From Lachnoclostridium sp. An131 (GTDB taxonomy: Bacteria; Bacillota; Clostridia; Lachnospirales; Lachnospiraceae), in contig NZ_NFLI01000010.1 in the NCBI RefSeq assembly GCF_002160825.1, positions 1-64,000 on the forward strand: DNA of 64,000 bases, read 5' to 3'. The notes under the pieces are model-generated. The model did not search any database. It was not told the DNA's origin and was given only the letters and a program-made list of their open reading frames with translations. Below, piece after piece: positions 41,255 through 51,384 of this stretch (positions within the stretch are counted from its first letter, which is position 1; every line of letters begins with the position of its first letter). The position numbers were made by a program, and so were the translations under genes.

Positions 41255-42691
41255 TTACGCGATATAGTTCAGAGGTATCCGCACAGAAAACGTAGTCCCC
41301 TCTCCTACCTGACTGGATACCTTGATTGCGCCCTTGTGCACGAGGACGGCGCTCTTCGCAATGGCAAGGCCAAGTCCCGTACCGTCTATTTCATTAGAGT
41401 GTGATTTGTCCACCCGGTAAAACCTCTCAAAAATATAATCCAGAGATTCCTCCGGTATTCCCATGCCGGAATCCATGATCTTCACGTAAAAGAATTTATG
41501 ATCCGCATCCAGCGATACATGGACCCAGCCATTCTCCTTATTGTACTTGATGGCGTTTTCTACCAGATTTGTAAAGGCCAGCGTAAGCCGTCCCACATCT
41601 ACCTCCGCAGTCACCGGACGGAAGCTTTCCAGAACCATCTCGATGTTCTTTTTCGATGCAATGGGGCGCAGCCTTTTCAGGATCAGCTCCAGCAGATCGT
41701 TGATATCCGCAGACTCAATATTCAGGGTAGCCGCCTTTTTATCCATTTTTACAAGAGAAAGCAGATCTGTGATAATCTTATTTTCTCTCTCGATCTCCTC
41801 AGCGATATCCCCCATAAACTCCTTGTACAGCTCCACAGGAGCCTCCTCCTGCATCAGAAGCGAGTCTGCCAGCACCTTCATGGAGGTCAGCGGAGTCTTC
41901 AGCTCATGGGATACGTTGGATACGAACTCCTGCCGGGACTCGTCAAGCACCCGCATCTGCGTGACGATCTTATTAAATTCCTCTGAAATTTCTTCGGTCT
42001 CCGTATAGCTTTTCACCGCCAGATCTTCCGTGGAATGGCCGCTGGAAATCTCATGAAGCCCTGCGCGTATCCGTTCTACCGGCCGCACCAGCAGATGGGA
42101 AAGCAGAATCGCCAGCGCCGTCACCAGAATCCCGTATACCAGGAAAAACACCGCCGCATTTCCGCTCAATGCCTCAGCATTTACCCTGATACTGTCCGTA
42201 GACGCGCTGGCCAGAAGAACGCCCTGTACCGTCTCTGCATCACTTTCCTTGATCGGAATTGCGATCTCTATAAAGCCATCCGGCGTAAGCTGATTCGCCG
42301 TCTGCCCCTGAAAGCAGCGAATCACCTCCTCTGAGGGCACATATTTGTCCTCAATCAGGTCGTAGGTATCCCGGATCGCCTGAAAATCCTGATCGATTAT
42401 GATAATCCGCCCGTCGTACATACCGGCAAGCTGCGAAAGCTCGCCGTTAATCAGCTCTGACGACGGATCATCCAGATAATGGTAGCTTAAAAGCTGATTT
42501 GCCAGAATTCTGCACTGGTTCTGAAGCTCCGTGCTCCTGGAAGACACTGCTCTGCTCTGGTAGCTCCCCAGAAGGCTGGCGGCCATCAAAGCCATCGGAA
42601 CCCATCCGATGGCCAAAAGCACCAGAAGCATCCGGAATTTTAGACTTTTCAGATATGTAAAGATAATTCTATGCCTGGAAATAGTACCCAA
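41255..42691 (-). CDS. Sensor histidine kinase, WalK-like
   Basis: 478 residues. TM1 at about 20-42 (LLVLLAIGWVPMALMAASLL), an extracellular sensor region to about 180 (ILANQLLSYHYLDDPSSELI, IIIIDQDFQAIRDTYD), TM2 at about 183-203, and HAMP (RPVERIRAGLHEISSG). The HisKA domain has FVSNVSHELKTPLTSMKV, and HATPase_c has NLVENAIKYN, DSGMGIP and GTGLGLAIAK. No PAS domain, unlike B. subtilis WalK. Overlaps the response regulator gene by 23 bases. A WalRK-like pair controlling cell envelope genes is the usual reading. Confidence 0.9.
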   Translation of the reverse strand: MGTISRHRIIFTYLKSLKFRMLLVLLAIGWVPMALMAASLLGSYQSRAVSSRSTELQNQCRILANQLLSYHYLDDPSSELINGELSQLAGMYDGRIIIIDQDFQAIRDTYDLIEDKYVPSEEVIRCFQGQTANQLTPDGFIEIAIPIKESDAETVQGVLLASASTDSIRVNAEALSGNAAVFFLVYGILVTALAILLSHLLVRPVERIRAGLHEISSGHSTEDLAVKSYTETEEISEEFNKIVTQMRVLDESRQEFVSNVSHELKTPLTSMKVLADSLLMQEEAPVELYKEFMGDIAEEIERENKIITDLLSLVKMDKKAATLNIESADINDLLELILKRLRPIASKKNIEMVLESFRPVTAEVDVGRLTLAFTNLVENAIKYNKENGWVHVSLDADHKFFYVKIMDSGMGIPEESLDYIFERFYRVDKSHSNEIDGTGLGLAIAKSAVLVHKGAIKVSSQVGEGTTFSVRIPLNYIA

Positions 42692-43355
42692 CTCCCCACT
42701 TTGTATGAACGTATTTCGGCTCGCTCGGATTCGTCTCGATCTTTTCTCTCAGCCGGCGGATATGCACATCCACCGTCCGCACATCCCCGGGATACTCATA
42801 TCCCCAGACCGTGTTCAGAAGATTCTCCCGGCTGTAGACCTTGCCCGGATTCAGGGCCATCAGCTCCAGCAGATCAAATTCCTTGGCCGTCAGGTTGATC
42901 TCCCGCCCGCTGATAAACAGACGCCGGCTGTCCAGATCCATTTTCAGATCTGCAGCCTCGACCACCTTGCTCTTCTGTTCCTTTTCCGGCCGTCCGGTCC
43001 GGCGCATGATTGCCTTGATCCTCGCCTTGATCTCCAGAATATTAAAGGGCTTTGTAATATAATCGTCAGCCCCGTACTCCAGGCCGAGAATTTTGTCCAT
43101 ATCCTCACCCTTGGCTGTCAGCATAATAATCGGCATATTGGAAAACTCACGGATCTGCTGGCATACCTCAAAGCCGTCCAGCTTCGGAAGCATCACATCC
43201 AGAAGCACGATATCGTACTCCTTTGCCCTCGCATATTCCAGAGCCTCCTCTCCGTCATAGGCGCAGTCCACTTCCATTCCTTCCTGCTCCAGGCTGAAAC
43301 GCAGCCCCTTTACAATCAGCTTCTCATCGTCTACTACCAATACTTTCTTTCCCAT
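42669..43355 (-). CDS. OmpR-family response regulator, WalR-like
   Basis: 228 residues. Receiver: VVDDEKLIVKGLRFSLEQEG, phosphoacceptor Asp in DIVLLDVMLPKLDGFE, MPIIMLTAKGEDMDKI and DDYITKPFNILEIKA. The winged-helix effector ends NLLNTVWGYEYPGDVRTVDV then HIRRLREKIETN and KWGVGYYFQA, which is very close to the WalR/YycF pattern. Partner of the adjacent kinase. Confidence 0.92.
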   Translation of the reverse strand: MGKKVLVVDDEKLIVKGLRFSLEQEGMEVDCAYDGEEALEYARAKEYDIVLLDVMLPKLDGFEVCQQIREFSNMPIIMLTAKGEDMDKILGLEYGADDYITKPFNILEIKARIKAIMRRTGRPEKEQKSKVVEAADLKMDLDSRRLFISGREINLTAKEFDLLELMALNPGKVYSRENLLNTVWGYEYPGDVRTVDVHIRRLREKIETNPSEPKYVHTKWGVGYYFQA

Positions 43356-43401
43356 GCTTCCCGCCTCTGTCCTTAAGATACTGTTTTAAATACGATAGTT
43401 G

Positions 43402-44019
43402 TCACACTGTAATCTGATCCTTGATTTTTTCGAAAACGCCTTCCTTGATTCCCGGAATCTCCATCAGATCCTCCGGCTTTTCAAAGCCTCCATGCTCCTC
43501 CCGGTAGCTTAAGATCGCTTCTGCCTTTGACTGCCCGATGCCTGCAAGCGTCATCAGCTCCTCCGCCGACGCCGTATTCAGATTCACAAGGCCGGACTGC
43601 GCTTTCCTGTTTTCCTCCTCAAGCTCTTCTGCCTGCTCCCTGGAAGGCACTTCAATCTTCTGCCCGTCGCTTACAGGCTCCGCCAGGTTCAGCCAGGTAT
43701 CCGATGCCGCCTCCGTCGTTCCGCCTGCAGCCTCGACCGCATCCACGATCCGATCGCCTTCCCGCAGCTCATAGACGCCCGGCGCTCTCACTTCTCCGCA
43801 CACGTATACACAGATCGGCTGCGGCTCCCCGGAAGCCTCTCCACCTGCCACATCTTTTTCCGGCGTCTCAGGGCCAGAAGCTCCGCTGTCTCCGAGCAAA
43901 GCGTCCCCTGCCTTCTCTTCGCTGTCATACAGCACCGCCGTATCCTGACAACCGAAAGAAAGCCCGCACATCATAAGCAGACCCAATAAAAGAAAAGCTT
44001 TTTTCCACCTGTATCTCAT
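43402..44019 (-). CDS. comEA: ComEA-like competence DNA receptor
   Basis: 205 residues from MRYRWKKAFLLLGLLMMCGL. AAAGGA lies nine bases before 44019; a GTG at 44037 is less likely. It has a lipobox-like CGLSFGC at the signal peptide end, then an acidic Gly/Ala-rich linker. The SLBB domain (ICVYVCGEVRAPGVYELREG, VVDAVEAAGGTT-like) is followed by a helix-hairpin-helix DNA-binding domain (GLVNLNTASAEELMTLAGIG, LMEIPGIKEGVFEKIKDQI). It binds incoming DNA. It is grouped with comEC, here broken. Confidence 0.9.
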   Translation of the reverse strand: MRYRWKKAFLLLGLLMMCGLSFGCQDTAVLYDSEEKAGDALLGDSGASGPETPEKDVAGGEASGEPQPICVYVCGEVRAPGVYELREGDRIVDAVEAAGGTTEAASDTWLNLAEPVSDGQKIEVPSREQAEELEEENRKAQSGLVNLNTASAEELMTLAGIGQSKAEAILSYREEHGGFEKPEDLMEIPGIKEGVFEKIKDQITV

Positions 44020-44162
44020 TTTTCCCCATCCTTTCACCCAGATGAGGCCCCTCCGATACAGAACAACTTTATTGTAACGGAGTTTCAGACGGATTACAAG
44101 CGGTTTTTATATTTTCCAGGAAGCCTTAAGATACTTCGCCAGGTTCCCAGGCGCTGGAGCCA

Positions 44163-44594
44163 TCACTCCCACTTAAACAACACAACGCCGCCGATGGCAA
44201 TCGCCATGCCAATCATCTTTCTCCAGGAAAAATCCGCCTTTTCCACTCCAAAAATTCCGAACAGTTCGATAAGATAGGCCACCATCAGCTGAGAAATCAC
44301 AATCAGCATCGCCGATTTTGCCGGTCCCAGACTCTCCATGCTCTTGATTACCGTAAAGGTGATAAAGGCTCCGATCACGCCTCCCAGAAGCATATATTTC
44401 GGACTTACCTGAAATACGTTCAGGAGATTTCCTCTCTCCCTGGTTCCCCACACTGCCAGGCAGGTGGCCAGAGCCGACAGCTGTACCCAGCTGGCCGAAG
44501 CCCAGACGCTGCTGGCCTTTGTGACCTCTGTGTTAAAAACACCCTGAATACTCATCAGGCCGCCCGAAATCAGGGCAATAAAAATTCCAATCAT
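44163..44594 (-). CDS. DMT-type membrane protein (DUF606/YdcZ-like)
   Basis: 143 residues with four to five membrane segments: MIGIFIALISGGLMSIQGVF, WVQLSALATCLAVWG, MLLGGVIGAFITFTVI, SAMLIVISQLMVAYLIELFG, and MIGMAIAIGGVVLF. The start GGLMSIQGVFNTEV fits the short four-TM-type DUF606 proteins of the drug/metabolite transporter group, which act as dimers or with a second subunit. Substrate unknown. It stands alone between comEA and a solute-binding protein gene. Confidence 0.85.
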   Translation of the reverse strand: MIGIFIALISGGLMSIQGVFNTEVTKASSVWASASWVQLSALATCLAVWGTRERGNLLNVFQVSPKYMLLGGVIGAFITFTVIKSMESLGPAKSAMLIVISQLMVAYLIELFGIFGVEKADFSWRKMIGMAIAIGGVVLFKWE

Positions 44595-44735
44595 GGTTCC
44601 GACTACCTCCAGTTCTCCAATTGCTGAAAGTAGTTTTTCCCATAACTGGAACTTTCATTCACAAAACAGACCGCCGCCGCGCTCTGCTGACATTCTTTCG
44701 ACGTCTCTTCTGCGAAAAGCCATCCTTTTCCTTTT

Positions 44736-46079
44736 TTACTGTGAGCCGTCTGCCTCCTGTGTTCCAAGCTGATTCATCATTTCCTGCGCTACTGTCTCCA
44801 CCTCCGTCTGAGCGTCGCTGCCCTGCCAGATATTCGCGAAGGCAATCTCCATCTCTATCCAGTAATTGCTCAGATCCGTCAGCTTCGGCACCTCTACCGA
44901 ATTTTCATACTGGTCAAGCAGCACCATCATCTCCGGATTCTCATATTCGACGCCAAGGCGCACCGGCATCTTATTCGTCAGCGCATACAGGTCGTCTGCC
45001 TTTTCATAGGTCAGATAACGGGCAAAGCTTTTCGCCAGCTCTCTTTGAGAGGAATAGGCATTGACCACTACGGAGTTCGTAACAGACAGGCCCTTCGTCG
45101 CCAGCTCTGCGGTCAGATCCGGCACCTCTGCGATTCCATAAAAATAGCTGCTGTCTCCGGAGCCTTCCGCCGTTTCCCCTGTCTCTTCCGCCGCTTCCTC
45201 CGCAGCCGCTTCTGCAACTGCCTCGTCAATCGTCGCAATCGCATCTGTCTTGGCTATCGTATATACGGTTTTTCCGTCGATAAATTCCTGGATCACATTC
45301 TCCGTAGTGACTTCCTCCGCGTCGATCGCGAAGAATGCGTTCAGGCTCTGGTAATACTGCAGGCAGGCCGTCACCTCATCAGCCGTAAGCTGCACCTGGG
45401 ACGGGTCGTCGCCCGTGGCCCCGCCCAGATTTACATAGTTCGCGATAAAGAAAAAGTTCGAGAAAATATCCGCCACATTCCACTTAAAGATATTTTCCAC
45501 ATTGGCCGTCTCATCGCTTCCCTCATAGCTGTCCGCGTACGCCAGAATATCGTCGATAGTCTCCGGAGCCGCGTCTACATAGTTTTTGTTGTAAAGCAGG
45601 CAGCAGGTCTCAAAATAAAAGGGATATGCCATAAGCCTGCCTCCGCAGGCCGCGGCATTCAAAGCCTGCTGCGGGAAATCTGACTCCAGCTCCCGATCCG
45701 TAAAGCTGTCATTTTCAACCGTAAGCCCGGCCAGACGGGCCTTCTCCAAAAGCTCGCTGGAGGTGATAAACAGATCCGGGCCGCCCAGATCCGAGATGCT
45801 CGCCGTATTGATATGCTCAATGTAATCCACAGCCGTCACCAGCTGCAGCGTGATATCCACATGGTTCTGCTCTTCAAATTCTGCCGCCGCTTCCACCAGA
45901 TAGGGATTCAGCTTCTCATCCGTATACCAAAGCGTCAGCTTCTCCGGCTCCGTCTCCTGTCCCGTCATAGCTGCCTGCACCTGCTCCTGATGATAGCTCC
46001 AGGCGACCTGCACCATCTGGGCAAACACCAGAAGAACCACAAAAATCGCCGCCGCTCTCCGGTAAATCTTATGTCTCAT
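44736..46079 (-). CDS. Orphan extracellular solute-binding protein (family 1)
   Basis: 447 residues. An N-terminal membrane anchor (AAAIFVVLLVFAQMVQVAW) without lipobox Cys. The mature part starts KLTLWYTDEKLNPYLVEAAA and includes VDITLQLVTAVDYIEHINTA, GPDLFITSSELLEKARLAG and AYPFYFETCCLLYNKNYVD, the sugar-type SBP pattern. A low-complexity Ala/Glu run lies at about residues 290-320. It lacks neighbouring permease or ATPase genes, though two permeases without an SBP ATPase lie 13 kb away. AAGGAAT precedes the ATG. Confidence 0.85.
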   Translation of the reverse strand: MRHKIYRRAAAIFVVLLVFAQMVQVAWSYHQEQVQAAMTGQETEPEKLTLWYTDEKLNPYLVEAAAEFEEQNHVDITLQLVTAVDYIEHINTASISDLGGPDLFITSSELLEKARLAGLTVENDSFTDRELESDFPQQALNAAACGGRLMAYPFYFETCCLLYNKNYVDAAPETIDDILAYADSYEGSDETANVENIFKWNVADIFSNFFFIANYVNLGGATGDDPSQVQLTADEVTACLQYYQSLNAFFAIDAEEVTTENVIQEFIDGKTVYTIAKTDAIATIDEAVAEAAAEEAAEETGETAEGSGDSSYFYGIAEVPDLTAELATKGLSVTNSVVVNAYSSQRELAKSFARYLTYEKADDLYALTNKMPVRLGVEYENPEMMVLLDQYENSVEVPKLTDLSNYWIEMEIAFANIWQGSDAQTEVETVAQEMMNQLGTQEADGSQ

Positions 46080-46145
46080 GAAAATTCCTTTCTAAACCTG
46101 GCACGGTGTACAAAAGGGCCATCCCTCCTGGCACTCCGGCGCCGT

Positions 46146-47360
46146 CTACTGCTCTGCACTCAGCTGCGCAAAAGCCCGCTCAAGCTTTTCCGCCATCTCA
46201 TCCACATGAGCCTCCGTGATCACAAGAGGCGGCACGAGCCGAAGCACATTGCTTCCTGCCGTAATCACCAGAAGCCCCTCCTCCAATGATTTTAACACAA
46301 TCTCATTCACGGGTCTACCCTGGATTTCCAGGCCCTGAATCAGGCCCCTGCCGCGGCGCTCCGCAATAAAATCATATTTCCTTACAAGGACATCAAGCTT
46401 TTCTTCCAGATATGCGCCCACCTTCTGCACATGCTCCACAATCTGATCCTGCTCAAAAATGTCAAGCACCTTCGACACAGCCGCGCAGACAAAGGGATTT
46501 CCCCCGTAGGTTGTGCCGTGATCCCCAGGCGCCAGAGAGGCAGCCGCCGTCTTTTCATCCAGCACAAAGGCTCCTACAGGAACGCCGCACCCAAGGGCCT
46601 TGGCGCAGGTCATGATATTTGGCTTCACGCCGTACTCCTGCCAGGCAAAGAAATGACCGGTACGGCCCATGCCGCACTGAATCTCATCGAGAATCAAAAG
46701 GGCGTCGTGCTCCTCACAGAGCGCCTTTACGCCTTTTAAAAATTCCTCTGAGGCCGGATAAATGCCGCCCTCGCCCTGGACCGTCTCCAGAATCACCGCG
46801 CAGGTATGCTCGCTGAACTGCGCTTTTACGCTCTCCAGATCATTGTAATCTGCAAAGCGGATTCCTCCCACCAGAGGACGGAAGGGCTCCTGATAATGCT
46901 CGTTTCCGGTGACAGAGAGCGCTCCCATGCTTCTTCCGTGGAAGGAGTGGTTCATGGCTATGATTTCATACGTATCCTTTCTCCCCTTTGCATAGGCATA
47001 TTTCCGGGCAGCCTTCAGGGCTCCCTCTATAGCCTCTGTCCCGCTGTTGGTAAAAAACACCTTGCTCATGCCGCTGGCCTTCACCAGCTTTTCTGCGGCC
47101 TCAGCCGCAGGCTCATTGTAGTAAAGATTCGAGGTATGCATGAGCTTGTCAATCTGCGCTTTCAGGGCTTCATCATAACCGGGATAGTGATAGCCCAGAG
47201 CCTGAACCGCGATCCCCGCTGCGAAATCCAGGTATTTCTTTCCTTCCGTGTCATAGAGATAGACGCCCTCTCCGTGATCCAGCACCACCGGATACCGGTT
47301 GTAGGTATGAAGGACCGCTTCCTCCGCCTGTTCCATGATCTGCTCTTTATTCTCCATCAT
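46146..47360 (-). CDS. argD: Acetylornithine aminotransferase
   Basis: 404 residues. [77 protein letters not shown] and the PLP lysine in [18 protein letters not shown]. Class III aminotransferase converting N-acetylglutamate semialdehyde to N-acetylornithine with glutamate. The start overlaps the argB stop by 14 bases. Last gene of the arginine operon. Confidence 0.95.
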   Translation of the reverse strand: MMENKEQIMEQAEEAVLHTYNRYPVVLDHGEGVYLYDTEGKKYLDFAAGIAVQALGYHYPGYDEALKAQIDKLMHTSNLYYNEPAAEAAEKLVKASGMSKVFFTNSGTEAIEGALKAARKYAYAKGRKDTYEIIAMNHSFHGRSMGALSVTGNEHYQEPFRPLVGGIRFADYNDLESVKAQFSEHTCAVILETVQGEGGIYPASEEFLKGVKALCEEHDALLILDEIQCGMGRTGHFFAWQEYGVKPNIMTCAKALGCGVPVGAFVLDEKTAAASLAPGDHGTTYGGNPFVCAAVSKVLDIFEQDQIVEHVQKVGAYLEEKLDVLVRKYDFIAERRGRGLIQGLEIQGRPVNEIVLKSLEEGLLVITAGSNVLRLVPPLVITEAHVDEMAEKLERAFAQLSAEQ

Positions 47361-48252
47361 AATAATTCGTCTCTCCTTCGCCTAAGATCGCTGTTCCGAT
47401 TCCTTTATTCGTAAAGATTTCAAGAAGCAGGCAGTGGGCGATCCGTCCGTCCAGAATGTGGACCCTGGATACGCCGTTCTCGATGGCGTCAATACAGTTA
47501 TTCAGCTTTGGCAGCATGCCGCCTCCGATATTGCCGTTTCCTATCAGCTCCCTGGCTTCCTTCACATGCAGCTCAGAGATCAGTGTGGACGGATCGTCCG
47601 GATCCCGGCGCACACCCTCGATATCCGTCAGAAACGCCAGCTTTTCCGCATGTACCGCCCGTGCGATCGCGCAGGCCGCGTCATCCGCGTTGATATTATA
47701 GGTATTGAAGTCCTTGTCAAGGCCTACCGGGCATACAATCGGCAGAAAATCCTTTTCCAGCAAATCGTAGAGAAGCTTCGGATCTACCTCTGTGATCTCT
47801 CCCACAAAGCCGATATCCTCACCGCCGGAATATTTTTTCTCTACCTGCAGAAGTCCTCCATCCTTGCCGCTGATGCTGACCGCCTTGACCCCAAGCTCCT
47901 GCACCAGCCGTACCAGGCTCTTTCCTACCTTTCCCAGAACCATTTCCGCGATCTCCATGGTCTCCGCATCCGTCACCCGAAGGCCGTTCACGAAATGAGG
48001 CTCCATTCCTACCTTCCCAACCCAGCGGCTGATCTCCTTTCCGCCGCCATGAACAATGATCGGTTTAAAGCCGACCAGCTTCAGAAGGGTTACATCCTGG
48101 ATCACGCTGCGCTTCAGCGCCTCATCCACCATGGCGCTTCCGCCGTATTTTACTACAATAATCTTCCGGTTGAACCGTTGGATATAGGGAAGGGCCTCCA
48201 CCAGCACCTTCGCCTTCTCCAGATACGTCTGCATTTCTTCCTCTCTGCTCAT
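47347..48252 (-). CDS. argB: Acetylglutamate kinase
   Basis: 301 residues from [77 protein letters not shown] and the later [16 protein letters not shown] are the family motifs. It phosphorylates N-acetylglutamate, the usual feedback-controlled step when ArgJ recycles acetate. An in-frame ATG at 48285 overlaps the argJ stop (TGATG) and would add 11 residues. AGAGGAG nine bases before 48252 and the family length favour the later start. Confidence 0.94.
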   Translation of the reverse strand: MSREEEMQTYLEKAKVLVEALPYIQRFNRKIIVVKYGGSAMVDEALKRSVIQDVTLLKLVGFKPIIVHGGGKEISRWVGKVGMEPHFVNGLRVTDAETMEIAEMVLGKVGKSLVRLVQELGVKAVSISGKDGGLLQVEKKYSGGEDIGFVGEITEVDPKLLYDLLEKDFLPIVCPVGLDKDFNTYNINADDAACAIARAVHAEKLAFLTDIEGVRRDPDDPSTLISELHVKEARELIGNGNIGGGMLPKLNNCIDAIENGVSRVHILDGRIAHCLLLEIFTNKGIGTAILGEGETNYYDGE

Positions 48253-48284
48253 ATCCTCATACTCCTCTTTCTCATTCTCCTTCA

Positions 48285-49526
48285 TCAGGAGCGGTAATCT
48301 GCGTTGATCTTCACATAGTCATAGGTCAGATCGCAGCCCCAGGCTGTGGCTGCGGCCGTCCCCATCTTGACGTCTGCGATGGCCGTCACTTCAGGCTCGG
48401 AAAGAATCCGGGTAGCCTCCTCCTCGCTGTAGTCTACTGCCACGCCGTTTTCGATAATCTGGATGCACCCGGCAGCGCTCTCAAAGAACAGATCTACCTT
48501 CTCCGGATCAAACTGCGCGCCGGAATACCCCATAGCGCAGAGAATCCGTCCCCAGTTGGCGTCGTGGCCATAGATCGCCGCCTTCACCAGGCTGGAGCTT
48601 ACCACAGACTTGCTTAAGGCCACCGCCTGCTCCTTGCTTTCTGCTCCCACGACCTTGACCTCGAAAAGGGCCGTCGCTCCTTCCCCGTCTCCTGCCATCT
48701 TTTTCGCAAGATACGTATTCACCTGGTTCAGAGCTGCCGCAAATGCCCGGTAATCCTCGTTTTCCTCTGTGATTTCCGGATTGCCGGCAAGACCGTTTGC
48801 CAGAACCAGCAGCGTGTCGTTTGTGGAGGTGTCCCCGTCTACAGAAATCATATTAAAGGTATCCTTCACATCCGCGCTTACCGCACGCTGCAGCATCTCC
48901 CTGGAAATAGCCGCGTCTGTGGTCACAAAGGCAAGCATGGTGCACATATTGGGGTGAATCATGCCGGAGCCCTTACACATCCCGCCGATCGTCACTGTTT
49001 TTCCGCCGAGCTCTACCTGCACGGCGATCTCCTTATGCACGGTGTCTGTCGTCATGATCGCCTTTGCCGCCGCTGTGCCATGCTCAAGACGCGCGCCCTT
49101 TGCTTCTTTCAGAAGCGAAATTCCTTTCTTCAGGCGCTCTATCGGAAGCTGCATGCCGATGACGCCCGTAGAGGCTACAAGCACCGCGTCCTCCGGAACG
49201 CCAAGGACTCTTGATGCCTCCTCCGCTGTCTCTTTACAGTATCCATAGCCCTCCGCCCCCGTACAGGCATTCGCGATTCCGGAGTTGACAATCACAGCCT
49301 GCGTGAAGGGCGACTCAGCCACCACCCTTTGATCCCATTTCACAGGGGCTGCCTTTACCACATTCGTCGTAAAGGTTCCTGCCGTCCGGCAGGGCGCTTC
49401 ACTGTAAATCAAAGCCATATCGTCACGGCCCTGGTATTTGATCCCGGCTGCTGCGGAAGCGGCCTCAAAGCCCTTTGCCGCCGTCACGCCGCCTTCGATT
49501 TTCTGGATATTATTCTGTCCGCTCAT
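48285..49526 (-). CDS. argJ: Ornithine acetyltransferase / N-acetylglutamate synthase
   Basis: 413 residues. The start contains [20 protein letters not shown]. The self-cleavage site lies in [20 protein letters not shown], with the Thr of TML as nucleophile; the residue before it is Cys instead of the usual Ala. [20 protein letters not shown] and [20 protein letters not shown] follow. The bifunctional form recycles acetyl groups from N-acetylornithine to glutamate. No separate argA or argE is seen in the window. Confidence 0.95.
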   Translation of the reverse strand: MSGQNNIQKIEGGVTAAKGFEAASAAAGIKYQGRDDMALIYSEAPCRTAGTFTTNVVKAAPVKWDQRVVAESPFTQAVIVNSGIANACTGAEGYGYCKETAEEASRVLGVPEDAVLVASTGVIGMQLPIERLKKGISLLKEAKGARLEHGTAAAKAIMTTDTVHKEIAVQVELGGKTVTIGGMCKGSGMIHPNMCTMLAFVTTDAAISREMLQRAVSADVKDTFNMISVDGDTSTNDTLLVLANGLAGNPEITEENEDYRAFAAALNQVNTYLAKKMAGDGEGATALFEVKVVGAESKEQAVALSKSVVSSSLVKAAIYGHDANWGRILCAMGYSGAQFDPEKVDLFFESAAGCIQIIENGVAVDYSEEEATRILSEPEVTAIADVKMGTAAATAWGCDLTYDYVKINADYRS

Positions 49527-49606
49527 TTGCTTTTCCTCCCACAGACGCGCTGCCGCATAACGCTGCCATGAAGCTGCGCTCTTTTGTAATAAAGAATCTT
49601 TTTTGC

Positions 49607-50053
49607 TTATTCGTTAAATTTTATAATATTTTCTTCGTTCAGCGTGAAGTCGTAATAATTCAAATCGAGCCTCCTGGTCCAGCCGATGCGGTTCCAGAAC
49701 GCATTGCCAATATCGTTTTTCGTAAAGGCAATCAGGGAAACCTTGCTGATCTCCTCTGCTTTCAGCGCGTTCATCGCATAAACCACCATAGCCTTCCCAA
49801 TCCCACGCATCCGGTAATCTCTGTGCACGCAGACATGGTAAAGACAGCCGCGCCTCCCGTCATGCCCGCACAGAATGCTTCCTACTATCCTTCCATCCTC
49901 CTCCGCCACTACGCTGGTCGAAGGATTGCGGCGCAGGAACCTCTCCACGCCCGCCCGGGAATCGTCAATACTGCGGATCGCAAATCCGCTGATCGTCATC
50001 CAGAGCGCGCGTACGCCGTCATAATCTTCTATCGTCATTGTGCGAACTGTCAT
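49607..50053 (-). CDS. GNAT-family N-acetyltransferase in the arginine operon
   Basis: 148 residues. TVRTMTIEDYDGVRALWMTI at the N-terminus, then AEEDGRIVGSILCGHDGRRG, YHVCVHRDYRMRGIGKAMVV (acetyl-CoA loop RxxGIG) and FWNRIGWTRRLDLNYYDFTL. A complete GNAT fold. Its place between argC and argJ suggests a link to acetylation in arginine synthesis, perhaps glutamate priming, but similarity to a known N-acetylglutamate synthase cannot be judged here. Confidence 0.85.
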   Translation of the reverse strand: MTVRTMTIEDYDGVRALWMTISGFAIRSIDDSRAGVERFLRRNPSTSVVAEEDGRIVGSILCGHDGRRGCLYHVCVHRDYRMRGIGKAMVVYAMNALKAEEISKVSLIAFTKNDIGNAFWNRIGWTRRLDLNYYDFTLNEENIIKFNE

Positions 50054-50118
50054 TCTCTTTCAACCCTTTCCAGACTGTAAACTGCCACCCGGGACCGGAA
50101 TCCGGCACCGGATAAAGG

Positions 50119-51159
50119 CTACGGAAACATGGGAACCAGCTCCAGCCCCTCGCTCTCCTTTAAGCCAAACATCAGATTCATATTCTGAACTGCCTGTCCC
50201 GCCGCGCCCTTCACAAGATTGTCCATGGCTCCCATCATAATTACGCGCTTTGTGCGGGGATCGATCTGAAAATTCACATCTACATAATTGCTGCCCTCCA
50301 CCCATTTCGTCTGGGGGCAGACGCCTTTTTCCAGAACACGCACAAATTTTTCAGAATCGTAATATTTATCGTAGGCCGCCTTCACCTCTTCATAGGAGGC
50401 TTCTCTTTTCAGGGAAGCATACGCTGTAATCAGAATTCCCCGGTTCATCGGCACCAGGTGAGGCGTAAAATTAATCAACACCGGACGGCCTGCCGCATAT
50501 CCCAGCTGCTCCTCAATCTCCGGCGTATGACGGTGGGAAGCCACCCCATAGGCCTTGATATTCTCATTAACCTCGCAGTAAAGATTATCAACCTTCGCAC
50601 CCCGGCCCGCTCCGGAGGTTCCGGATTTGGCATCCACAATAATCGTATCCGGATCAATCAGGCCTTCCTTCAGAAGCGGATAGATGGACAGCGTCGTACA
50701 GGTGGGATAACAGCCCGGATTCGCTACCAGCCGGGCCTTTTTCACCGCTTCCCTGTTGATCTCGCAGAGGCCGTAAACCGCCTCCGGAATATACTGCGGC
50801 GCCGAATGCCTGATTTTGTACCACGCTTCATAGGTCTCCACATCCTGAATCCGGAAATCTGCGCTCAAATCCACAATCTTTGTCCTGGACAGAATCTCAT
50901 CGTTCACAAGAGAAGCGCAAAGCCCCTGGGGAGTAGCCGTAAAGATCACATCCACCTGCTTCGAAAGCTCTTCCATATTATCATCCATGCATCTGTCATC
51001 TACGATCTGAAACATGTTCTGATAAACCTCTGCATACCTTTTATCTATGTAGCTTCTGGAACCGTACCATTTGATTTCGACGTCCTTATGCCCTGTGAGA
51101 ATGCGTACCAGCTCTCCTCCCGCGTACCCGGTGGCTCCGATAATTCCTGCTTTAATCAT
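50119..51159 (-). CDS. argC: N-acetyl-gamma-glutamyl-phosphate reductase
   Basis: 346 residues. MIKAGIIGATGYAGGELVRI (NADP loop), IFTATPQGLCASLVND, catalytic Cys in VANPGCYPTCTTLSIYPL, GTSGAGRGAKVDNLYCE and ASHRHTPEIEEQLGYAAG with the catalytic His. Reduces N-acetylglutamyl phosphate to the semialdehyde. First gene of the operon, with a clear promoter and two arginine-box-like palindromes upstream. Confidence 0.95.
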   Translation of the reverse strand: MIKAGIIGATGYAGGELVRILTGHKDVEIKWYGSRSYIDKRYAEVYQNMFQIVDDRCMDDNMEELSKQVDVIFTATPQGLCASLVNDEILSRTKIVDLSADFRIQDVETYEAWYKIRHSAPQYIPEAVYGLCEINREAVKKARLVANPGCYPTCTTLSIYPLLKEGLIDPDTIIVDAKSGTSGAGRGAKVDNLYCEVNENIKAYGVASHRHTPEIEEQLGYAAGRPVLINFTPHLVPMNRGILITAYASLKREASYEEVKAAYDKYYDSEKFVRVLEKGVCPQTKWVEGSNYVDVNFQIDPRTKRVIMMGAMDNLVKGAAGQAVQNMNLMFGLKESEGLELVPMFP

Positions 51160-51203
51160 TGATTTCCCCTGCCTTTTCTTTTTTCCAAAACAATTTCTGT
51201 TCC

Positions 51204-51232
51204 ATTCTAAACCTGTTTTCTCTGCTTTTCAA
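51204..51232 (-). promoter_or_regulatory. Promoter of the arginine operon
   Basis: -35 TTGAAA (51227-51232), 17-bp spacer, -10 TAGAAT (51204-51209), reading leftwards into argC with a leader of about 40 bases. Confidence 0.8.
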
Positions 51233-51249
51233 GTGTTTTTCTTTATAAA

Positions 51250-51297
51250 AGCATAAATATTCACTTTTTACCCGATATATTAGCATTTTTATGCATA
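51250..51297. promoter_or_regulatory. Two ARG-box-like sites upstream of argC
   Basis: On the minus strand: AGTGAATATTTATGCT (51250-51265) and TATGCATAAAAATGCTA (51281-51297). Both resemble the ArgR/AhrC consensus of Gram-positive bacteria (TGAATAAAAATKCA type). They lie just upstream of the -35 box. A similar site precedes argG. Confidence 0.65.
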
Positions 51298-51330
51298 TAG
51301 CGCAAGCACTATTTTATTTTTATTCTAAAA

Positions 51331-51373
51331 TGGCCTGACAGAAGCAGCTTCTTCCGGCCGCGCCTGTCAGGCC
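51331..51373 (-). terminator. Probable terminator after the GH25 gene
   Basis: Inverted repeat GGCCTGACAG / CTGTCAGGCC (51332-51341 and 51364-51373), 22-base loop, followed leftwards by ATTTTAGAATAAAAATA, a weak U-rich tail. Separates the muramidase gene from the arginine operon. Confidence 0.6.
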
Positions 51374-51384
51374 TTCGCCATTCC

